Origin: Neisseria flavescens
Lineage (GTDB): Bacteria; Pseudomonadota; Gammaproteobacteria; Burkholderiales; Neisseriaceae
NCBI RefSeq assembly: GCF_005221285.1
Contig: NZ_CP039886.1
Location: forward strand, 1,922,001 to 1,986,000
Length of the DNA: 64,000 nucleotides
Reading direction: 5' to 3'
Shown here: piece after piece, positions 57,630 to 64,000 of the stretch
Position numbering within the stretch: the first letter of the stretch is position 1
How the letters are laid out: each line of letters starts with the position of its first letter
Position numbers and translations under genes: made by a program
The notes under the pieces: generated by a model
Database searches by the model: none
Told to the model about the DNA's origin: nothing
The model's input: the letters and a program-made list of their open reading frames with translations, nothing else

Positions 57630-59258
57630 ATGTCGAACAAAAAGAAAAAAGCCGCTTCCGCGCGCCCTGTTATGGCGAAGAAAGCGCGGCAGACGGTTGT
57701 CGGCAGTCCTGCCTCCCATATTGCGGAACCTTCGGAAATATCGGACATCAAAAATTCATATGATGATTTGATGTATGAATCCAAAGCATTTTCCCAAACC
57801 GCCATCAACGCCTTGGAGGCTCGCGCCCGCATGATGGGTCTGAAGCCTGCAGCAGCGGCAAAAGCCAAGGTCTTGGAGCTGGGCTGTTCGATGGGCGGCA
57901 ACATCATCACGCAGGCTCTTTATTACCCGGATGCGGAATTTGTCGGTATCGACTTGTCCGGCAGGCAGGTTGCGCAGGGCAACGCCATCATTGAAAAAAT
58001 GGGCTTGAAAAATGTGCACCTGGAAGAAAAAGATATTTTGACCATCGATGAATCATTCGGGAAGTTCGACTATATTATCGTCCACGGTATTTGGTCGTGG
58101 GTTCCCGATACGGTTAAAGACAAAATTTTTTCGATTTGCCGGAACAACCTGACAGAACACGGCATTGCCTATATTTCATACAATGTTTACCCCGGCTGGA
58201 AACGGCAGGAGCAGTTGCGCGAAATTATGTACTTTGCCGGCAGGGATGTGCTTGAAGAACCCTTGGAAGCGCGAACGCAGAAAGGCTTGGACGCGCTCAA
58301 GGCGTTGGCGGAAATTTTGGAAAACGACAAGGGCTTGGGCGGCGGCGGCAAACTTCCGGCGATTCAAAAAATATTGAATCACAATACTTATTATGTCGCA
58401 CACGAATATATGGAAATATTCAACGACCCGATTTACGTCAACGGCTTCATCGAATGGGCTAACCGCCACAGGCTCGCATATATCGGGGATACCGATTTGC
58501 ACGTGTCTTTTGTTTCTTGGATGGCGGAGCATACGCGGGATCGGATTCTGGCATTGGCAGGGGGCGATTATATTGCCAAAGAATTTTACAGCGATATTTT
58601 ATCCGACCGCCAATTCCGCCGTTCGCTTTTATGCCGTGAGGAAGTCGGGGATACTGTCAGGCGTGATGAGTCGGTTGCCGTCGAAGTGATAGAAAGTTTG
58701 AATTTCCGCCCGGCAAGAGGGGAAACAATCAACTTTGATGAAAACGATACCCTGCTTTCGGGCATACGCGATGTGATGAAAACCGGAGAGGCGTTTAAAA
58801 CGGAAGATGTTGCGGAAAATCTTGCCCGCCGATTTCCCGGTCTAGAATTTGACCGCATGAAAATCAATTCTCAGCTTTTATTGCAAACCATTCTCGGGCG
58901 TTTTTCTGTTTCATCAGACAATGCGGGCAAACAATTTTTTGAAGACCATAAAACCTATGTGCCGGCGCGTTTTACAGATTATGTCGCCGCCTTTGTGGAA
59001 CACGGCGCGGAAGCGTTTGTCCAGCCTGCCAACCGTTACAACGAAAGCACCCCCTCATTCGGGTACGGGCATTTGTACATTATGCGGCAATTATCGCGGC
59101 CGACGAGCAAACAGGCATTGATTGAAACGGTTGCCGAAAACTTGAACATCGTCAGCACCACGCCCGACGGTTTGACATTCCATCCGCCTGCAAGAGTTTA
59201 TGTAGAACAAATCCTGTCAGAGTTGGCGGAAAGGCATTTTTTTGCTCGGGCAGACTGA
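57630..59258 (+). CDS. PKMT-like SAM-dependent methyltransferase
   Basis: 542 residues from ATG 57630 (a GTG four codons upstream is possible). Lys-rich N-terminus, then a class I methyltransferase core: VLELGCSMGGNIITQA (motif I), FVGIDLSGRQV (acidic end of beta-2), FDYIIVHGIWSWVPD (motif IV region), YNVYPGWKRQEQLREIM. The second half matches the methyltransferase regulatory domain (DUF2431-like) layout, with KEFYSDILSDRQFRRSLLCR. This two-part layout is that of rickettsial protein-lysine methyltransferases that modify an outer-membrane protein. Whether the neisserial protein has a protein substrate is unknown. Monocistronic with a strong terminator. Confidence 0.8.
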   Translation: MSNKKKKAASARPVMAKKARQTVVGSPASHIAEPSEISDIKNSYDDLMYESKAFSQTAINALEARARMMGLKPAAAAKAKVLELGCSMGGNIITQALYYPDAEFVGIDLSGRQVAQGNAIIEKMGLKNVHLEEKDILTIDESFGKFDYIIVHGIWSWVPDTVKDKIFSICRNNLTEHGIAYISYNVYPGWKRQEQLREIMYFAGRDVLEEPLEARTQKGLDALKALAEILENDKGLGGGGKLPAIQKILNHNTYYVAHEYMEIFNDPIYVNGFIEWANRHRLAYIGDTDLHVSFVSWMAEHTRDRILALAGGDYIAKEFYSDILSDRQFRRSLLCREEVGDTVRRDESVAVEVIESLNFRPARGETINFDENDTLLSGIRDVMKTGEAFKTEDVAENLARRFPGLEFDRMKINSQLLLQTILGRFSVSSDNAGKQFFEDHKTYVPARFTDYVAAFVEHGAEAFVQPANRYNESTPSFGYGHLYIMRQLSRPTSKQALIETVAENLNIVSTTPDGLTFHPPARVYVEQILSELAERHFFARAD

Positions 59259-59673
59259 TTATCCGAAACCGTCGGCCGTCATGACAAACCGCCCATTACG
59301 CATTTCTTGCTGCAGGATAGCAAGCCTCAGGCCGTCTGAAAACCATCTTTCAGACGGCCTGAGGCTTTTTTTAAACAAGATTTGCGTGTTTGTATTTTTC
59401 AATAATGTGCCATTTGTCGATTGTGTTATTTTAATTGTTGCAGTCTTAATTGATGGTTGATTAACTTTCATTTGGCATTTTTTCTCGACTACAGCCTTTA
59501 TTTTTAGCGGATTGTAAACAATCTGGCCGGTCTAAATAGATATCTTTTTAGGATAAAATATCAAAAATCTTTTTAAAAAGAAAGATATTGTCTTATTGAA
59601 TATTCTGTGTTGAAATTACATGACACTACAAAAAGTAGTGCATAAAAAAATAAAACAGACAAAGGAGAAAGCC
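59259..59673. other. Methyltransferase-symporter intergenic region
   Basis: 415 bp without a gene. It holds the strong terminator at 59322-59371, then AT-rich DNA with two dyads (GATTGT-AA-ACAATC at 59510-59523 and the palindrome TCTTTTTAAAAAGA at 59568-59581 nested in AATATC/GATATT) upstream of the symporter start. No clear -35/-10 pair was found. Confidence 0.7.
59322..59372. terminator. Extended DUS terminator after the methyltransferase gene
   Basis: A stem of about 20 bp, AAGCCTCAGGCCGTCTGAAA pairing with TTTCAGACGGCCTGAGGCTT, followed by TTTTT. Two AG-type DUS with extra paired flanks. Strong terminator. Confidence 0.92.
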
Positions 59674-61065
59674 ATGCAATTGTTTTTAGACAATCTCAAA
59701 GCCTTTTTTGAAACCATCAGCGGCTGGGTCTGGGGACCTGTCATGTTGGTATTGCTGGTCGGTACGGGCATTTTGCTGACCGTTTTGCTGAAAGGCTTGC
59801 AGTTCACTATGTTGGGTTATGCGCTGAAACAGGCGTTTGTGCCGTCAAAGAAGCATGAAGACGGCGAAGACCACGAAGGCGATATTTCCCATTTTGCGGC
59901 GTTGATGACCGCGCTGTCCGCCACCATCGGCACGGGTAACATCGCCGGTGTGGCGACTGCGGTGGTAACCGGCGGCCCGGGCGCGGTATTTTGGATGTGG
60001 ATGACCGCCATTTTCGGCATGGCCACCAAATACGGCGAGGGCGTGTTGGCGGTGAAATACCGCGTCACCAATTCCAAAGGCGAAATGTCCGGCGGCCCGA
60101 TGTATTACATCGAAAAAGGCTTGGGCAAAAACTGGAAATGGATGGCCGTCGCATTTGCGCTGTTCGGCACATTCGCTTCATTCGGCATCGGCAGCTCGGT
60201 GCAGTCCAACTCAGTCGCTCAAGCGGTTCAGACGAGCTTCGGCATCAATCCTGTCTATACCGGCATCACTTTGACCGTTCTGACTGCCATCGTTGTGTTG
60301 GGCGGTATCAAAGGCATCGCCAAAGCCGCTTCTTTCATCGTACCTGCCATGGCAGTGTTTTATGTGGTGGGCGGTATCTCCATTATCGTGATTAATTCTG
60401 ATGCACTGATGCCCGCCGTCAACCTGATTTTCTCCGACGCGTTCAGCGCGAAAGCAGTCGCCGGCGGTGCTATCGGTACCGTTATCCGCTACGGCGTGGC
60501 GCGCGGCGTGTTCTCCAATGAGGCGGGCATGGGTTCTGCACCGATTGCCGCCGCAGCCGCCAAAACCGACCACCCCGTCCGTCAGGCTTTGGTTTCCATG
60601 ACCGGTACGTTTTTGGACACCATCGTCGTTTGCTCGATTACCGGCATTATTTTGGTGATGGGTCTGCTCGGCGCAGGCGGCGAGTTTGTCAAACCTGAAT
60701 TGAGCGGCGCGGCGCTGACAACCGTCACTTTTCAAAAAATGCTGCCCGGCATTGGCGGCTGGATTGTTACCATCGGCCTGATTTTCTTTGCCTACTCAAC
60801 CATTCTCGGCTGGTGTTATTACGGCGAGAAATGCGCGGTTTACGTCTTCGGCGAGAAGTTTGCCGGTTTGTACCGCGTCGGTTATGTTTCTTCGGTTATG
60901 CTGGGAACTGTGTTGAGCCTTGATTTGGTGTGGCTGGCTTCGGACACATTCAACGGCTTGATGGCATTGCCCAACCTGATTGCGCTTTTGTTGATGGCGA
61001 AAGTCATCGTCAATGAAACGCGCGACTTCAAACAAAAAATCAAAAACGGCGAATTGCCGCATTAA
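59674..61065 (+). CDS. Sodium:alanine symporter (AGCS), dadA-linked
   Basis: 463 residues from ATG 59674, with AAGGAG 9 nt upstream; an 18-codon extension to 59620 is rejected. Signatures are TIGTGNIAGVATAVVTGGPG, FWMWMTAIFGMATKYGEGVL and GVFSNEAGMGSAPIAAAAAK. About ten membrane helices. dadA follows 74 bp later on the same strand, so the pair likely imports D- or L-alanine and oxidises the D-form. It is only distantly similar to the paralogue at 44053-45477. Confidence 0.93.
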   Translation: MQLFLDNLKAFFETISGWVWGPVMLVLLVGTGILLTVLLKGLQFTMLGYALKQAFVPSKKHEDGEDHEGDISHFAALMTALSATIGTGNIAGVATAVVTGGPGAVFWMWMTAIFGMATKYGEGVLAVKYRVTNSKGEMSGGPMYYIEKGLGKNWKWMAVAFALFGTFASFGIGSSVQSNSVAQAVQTSFGINPVYTGITLTVLTAIVVLGGIKGIAKAASFIVPAMAVFYVVGGISIIVINSDALMPAVNLIFSDAFSAKAVAGGAIGTVIRYGVARGVFSNEAGMGSAPIAAAAAKTDHPVRQALVSMTGTFLDTIVVCSITGIILVMGLLGAGGEFVKPELSGAALTTVTFQKMLPGIGGWIVTIGLIFFAYSTILGWCYYGEKCAVYVFGEKFAGLYRVGYVSSVMLGTVLSLDLVWLASDTFNGLMALPNLIALLLMAKVIVNETRDFKQKIKNGELPH

Positions 61066-61071
61066 TATCCA

Positions 61072-61097
61072 AGGCCGTCCGGACATTCAGACGGCCT
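61072..61097. repeat. Degenerate inverted DUS pair between symporter gene and dadA
   Basis: The left copy AGGCCGTCCGGA (61072-61083) has two changes from the AG-type DUS, and the right copy (61086-61097) is perfect. Pairing is reduced to about 8 bp and no T-run follows, so read-through into dadA is expected. Confidence 0.6.
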
Positions 61098-61139
61098 ATA
61101 TTCAATTTGGTTTTGAAGGAAATCAGAGGGAGAAAAACA

Positions 61140-62396
61140 ATGAAAGTGCTTGTTTTAGGTGCCGGCGTTGCCGGCGTATCTTCCGCGTGGTATCTGGCAG
61201 GGGCAGGACATGAAGTAACGGTCATCGACCGCGCCGAGGCCGTGGCGATGGAAACCAGTTTTGCCAACGCAGGCCAGCTTTCCTACGGCTATACCACGCC
61301 TTGGGCCGCACCCGGCATTCCGATTAAAGTGTTGAAATGGTTGTTTAAAAACCATCCGCCTTTACTGTTCCGCCCCGACGGCAGCCTGTATCAAATCGCA
61401 TGGCTGTGGCAGATGCTGCAGCACTGCACGGCAGCGCGTTATCAAATCAACAAAGAACGCATGGTCAGGATTTCCGAATACAGCCGTGAAATGTTCCGCC
61501 GTTTTGAAGCACAAACCGGTATGAATTTTGAAGGACGCAAAAAAGGGACTTTGCAGATTTTCCGCCAAACCAAAGAAGTCGAAGCGGCAGAACAAGACAT
61601 TGCTGTTTTGGAACGTTACGGCGTGCCGTACCGCCGTCTGAAACCCGAAGAATGCGCAGAATTTGAGCCTGCGCTGGCACGCGTTACCGCCAAAATTGCC
61701 GGCGGCCTGCACCTGCCTGCGGATGCGACCGGCGACTGCCACCTATTCACTGAAAACCTATACAAATTGTGTCAGGAAAAGGGCGTACAGTTCCATTTCA
61801 ACCAAACCATCAGCCGCATCGACCACAACGGACTGCGCATCAAAGCCGTTGAAACCGAAACAGGGCGGTTTGAAGCAGATGCCGTTGTCTGCGCGCTCGG
61901 CTGCTTCAGCAGGACGGTTTTGGCGCAGTTGGATCTCAAGCTGCCGATTTATCCCGTCAAAGGCTATTCCTTGACCCTGCCGGTCACCAATTCAGACGGC
62001 GCTCCGGTTTCCACCGTTTTGGATGAGAGCTACAAAGTCGCCATCACACGATTCGACAACAGAATCCGCGTCGGCGGCATGGCAGAATTGTCCGGCTACG
62101 AAATCAAACTGCCCGAAAAACGCCGCGAAACCTTGGCTTTGGTCGTCAACGACTTGTTCCCAGAAGGCGGCGATGTGAGCCAAGCATTGTTCTGGAGCGG
62201 ACTCAGACCGATGACGCCCGACAGCACGCCGTTAATCGGGCGCACACGCTTTGATAATCTCTTCCTGAATACCGGCCACGGTACTTTGGGCTGGACCATG
62301 TCGCTGGGTTCGGCAAAATTAACCGCCGATATCGTGAGCGGCAAAGACACCGAAATCCGCAGCGATGACTTGAGCCTGTCGCGCTATCAGGCTTAA
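61140..62396 (+). CDS. dadA: D-amino acid dehydrogenase small subunit
   Basis: An FAD flavoprotein that oxidises D-alanine to pyruvate and passes electrons to the respiratory chain, 418 residues. FAD-binding motif VLVLGAGVAGVSSAWYLAGA at the N-terminus, the DadA mark TSFANAGQLSYGYTTPWAAP, and C-terminal GLRPMTPDSTPLIGRTRFDN and LNTGHGTLGWTMSLGSAKL. I chose ATG 61140, which follows AGAGGGAGAAAAACA. It follows the alanine symporter, which supports the substrate. Confidence 0.95.
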   Translation: MKVLVLGAGVAGVSSAWYLAGAGHEVTVIDRAEAVAMETSFANAGQLSYGYTTPWAAPGIPIKVLKWLFKNHPPLLFRPDGSLYQIAWLWQMLQHCTAARYQINKERMVRISEYSREMFRRFEAQTGMNFEGRKKGTLQIFRQTKEVEAAEQDIAVLERYGVPYRRLKPEECAEFEPALARVTAKIAGGLHLPADATGDCHLFTENLYKLCQEKGVQFHFNQTISRIDHNGLRIKAVETETGRFEADAVVCALGCFSRTVLAQLDLKLPIYPVKGYSLTLPVTNSDGAPVSTVLDESYKVAITRFDNRIRVGGMAELSGYEIKLPEKRRETLALVVNDLFPEGGDVSQALFWSGLRPMTPDSTPLIGRTRFDNLFLNTGHGTLGWTMSLGSAKLTADIVSGKDTEIRSDDLSLSRYQA

Positions 62397-62433
62397 GCTG
62401 GAAAGCGATAAGGTTTAGCGGCATTTCAAATGT

Positions 62434-62467
62434 AAAGGCCGTCTGAAATGATTCAGACGGCCTTTTT
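62434..62467 (+). terminator. DUS terminator after dadA
   Basis: AAAGGCCGTCTGAA (62434-62447) pairs with TTCAGACGGCCTTT (62452-62465) across a 4-nt loop, followed by TT. Ends the symporter-dadA transcript before valS. Confidence 0.9.
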
Positions 62468-62517
62468 GCGTTATAATCCGCACATCAAAAATAACCTTAA
62501 TTTCACAAAGTTCCATC

Positions 62518-64000
62518 ATGTTAGACAAATACTCCCCCGCCGAAATCGAATCCAAACACTATCAAAACTGGGAAAGCCAAGGCTATTTCCAGCCCGATAT
62601 GGATTTGACCAAACCGTCTTTCTCCATCCAACTGCCGCCGCCCAACGTAACCGGCACGCTGCACATGGGCCATGCCTTCAACCAAACCATTATGGACGGT
62701 CTGACCCGCTACTACCGCATGAAAGGCTACAACACCGCCTGGATTCCGGGCACCGACCACGCGGGCATCGCCACGCAAATCGTGGTCGAGCGTCAGCTTG
62801 CCGCGCAAAACGTGTCCCGTCATGACTTGGGCCGCGAAAAATTCTTGGAAAAAGTGTGGGAATGGAAAGAAGTGTCCGGCGGCACGATTACCCAACAAAT
62901 GCGCCGCGTGGGCTGCTCTGCCGACTGGACGCGCGAGTATTTCACGATGGACGACGTGCGCGCGGAAACCGTAACCGAAGTGTTCGTGCGCCTGTTTGAA
63001 CAAGGCTTGATTTACCGAGGCAAACGTTTGGTGAACTGGGATCCGGTTTTGGGTACGGCAGTGTCTGATTTGGAAGTGGAAAGCGTGGAAGAACAAGGCT
63101 CTATGTGGCACATCCGCTATCCGCTGGCGGACAATCCCGCCGAAGCCGTTATCGTGGCGACCACCCGTCCTGAAACGCTGCTGGGCGACGTTGCCGTTGC
63201 CGTCAATCCTGAAGACGAACGTTATACCCACTTAATCGGCAAAGAATTAATCCTGCCGCTGACCGGCCGCACCATTCCCGTGATTGCCGATGAATACGTC
63301 GAAAAAGACTTCGGCACAGGCTGCGTGAAAATCACGCCTGCGCACGACTTCAACGACTATGAAGTCGGCAAACGCCACGACACGCGCCTGATTAATATAT
63401 TCGATTTGGAAGCCAAAGTGCTGGCAAACGCCGAAGTGTTCAACTTCAAAGGCGAAGCGCAACAAGGCTTTGCCCTGCCTGAAAAATACGCAGGCTTGGA
63501 CCGCTTTGCCGCGCGCAAACAAATGGTTGCCGATTTGCAGGAACAAGGCTTGTTGGTCGAAATCAAAGCGCACACGCTGATGACGCCGAAAGGCGACCGT
63601 ACAGGCTCGGTGATTGAACCGATGCTGACCAGCCAATGGTTTGTCGCCATGTCCGCCACACCGAACGGCGGCGAGCCTGACAGCGAATTCAAAGGCTTGA
63701 GCCTCGCCGACAAAGCCAAAAAAGCCGTCGACAGCGGCACGGTACGCTTTATCCCCGAAAACTGGGTCAACACTTACAACCAATGGATGAACAACATCCA
63801 AGACTGGTGTATCTCGCGCCAACTGTGGTGGGGCCATCAAATCCCTGCATGGTACGACGAAGCAGGCAATGTGTACGTTGCCCGCAATCAGGAAGAAGCT
63901 GAAAAACAAGCCGGCAAAACCGGTTTGACCCGCGAAGAAGACGTATTGGATACATGGTTCTCCTCCGCGCTTGTGCCGTTCTCTACGCTCGGCTGGCCGT
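62518..64000 (+). CDS. valS: Valyl-tRNA synthetase (3' end beyond window)
   Basis: Charges tRNA-Val. 494 codons are visible from ATG 62518 (MLDKYSPAEIESKHYQNWES), and the frame stays open to the window end, so roughly half of the usual 940-950 residues is present. The class I signature HIGH appears as HMGH in PPPNVTGTLHMGHAFNQTIM. The editing (CP1) domain is seen as ATTRPETLLGDVAVAVNPED and GTGCVKITPAHDFNDYEVG, and the WCISRQLWWGHQIPAWY block follows. The KMSKS loop lies outside. A -10-like TATAAT lies upstream at 62473-62478. Confidence 0.97.
   Translation, partial: MLDKYSPAEIESKHYQNWESQGYFQPDMDLTKPSFSIQLPPPNVTGTLHMGHAFNQTIMDGLTRYYRMKGYNTAWIPGTDHAGIATQIVVERQLAAQNVSRHDLGREKFLEKVWEWKEVSGGTITQQMRRVGCSADWTREYFTMDDVRAETVTEVFVRLFEQGLIYRGKRLVNWDPVLGTAVSDLEVESVEEQGSMWHIRYPLADNPAEAVIVATTRPETLLGDVAVAVNPEDERYTHLIGKELILPLTGRTIPVIADEYVEKDFGTGCVKITPAHDFNDYEVGKRHDTRLINIFDLEAKVLANAEVFNFKGEAQQGFALPEKYAGLDRFAARKQMVADLQEQGLLVEIKAHTLMTPKGDRTGSVIEPMLTSQWFVAMSATPNGGEPDSEFKGLSLADKAKKAVDSGTVRFIPENWVNTYNQWMNNIQDWCISRQLWWGHQIPAWYDEAGNVYVARNQEEAEKQAGKTGLTREEDVLDTWFSSALVPFSTLGWP

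Overview
The window is a chromosomal segment of a Neisseria species. The evidence is dozens of copies of the neisserial DNA uptake sequence (DUS, core GCCGTCTGAA), the gene order dprA-smg-topA, the tRNA-tuf-secE-nusG-rplKAJL-rpoBC block joined to the str, S10, spc and alpha ribosomal operons, and the minCDE-oxyR cluster. Most DUS copies carry the AG-type 12-mer (AGGCCGTCTGAA), with AT-type copies (ATGCCGTCTGAA) in a minority. As I recall the dialect literature, this points to a commensal of the subflava/flavescens/mucosa kind rather than a meningococcus or gonococcus. That species call is inference.

Layout. 1-4766: dprA (cut by the window edge), smg disrupted by an IS5-type insertion sequence, and topA. 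4774-6182: a minus-strand accessory pair, a small outer-membrane beta-barrel followed by a lipoprotein, next to a plus-strand XRE regulator. 6866-7812: rsmD and a YfhL-type ferredoxin. 7911-21588: tRNA-Tyr, -Gly, -Thr, tuf, tRNA-Trp, secE, nusG, rplK, rplA, rplJ, rplL, rpoB, rpoC. 21589-25161: an inserted surface-lipoprotein cassette. 25255-43749: str operon (rpsL, rpsG, fusA, second tuf), rpsJ, then a nearly continuous run of ribosomal protein genes from rplC to rplQ with secY, infA and rpoA. 43858-43958: a 101-bp near-perfect palindrome. 44053-54594, mostly minus strand: alanine symporter, lysS, aldA, tRNA-Lys, an Ala-rich lipoprotein, a TerC-family transporter, a CopD-like protein, a glycine-zipper lipoprotein, oxyR and minEDC. 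54742-62396: phr, a remnant region, an ATP-grasp gene, a PKMT-like methyltransferase, and a second alanine symporter paired with dadA. 62518 to the end: valS, cut by the window edge.

The most interesting locus is the cassette between rpoC and rpsL. It encodes a lipoprotein with a repeat linker, a long coiled-coil stalk and a C-terminal TbpB-like barrel, followed by its own Slam (surface lipoprotein assembly modifier, DUF560). The promoter spacer of the lipoprotein gene is a run of 13 G, the classic neisserial arrangement for transcriptional phase variation. The four DUS copies I found inside the cassette are all AT-type, whereas the flanking core genes use AG-type, which suggests uptake from another Neisseria lineage.

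The core half of the window is conventional: transcription, translation and secretion genes in tightly spaced operons, with structured leaders where ribosomal proteins are expected to autoregulate. Convergent gene ends are typically closed by terminators built from inverted DUS pairs.
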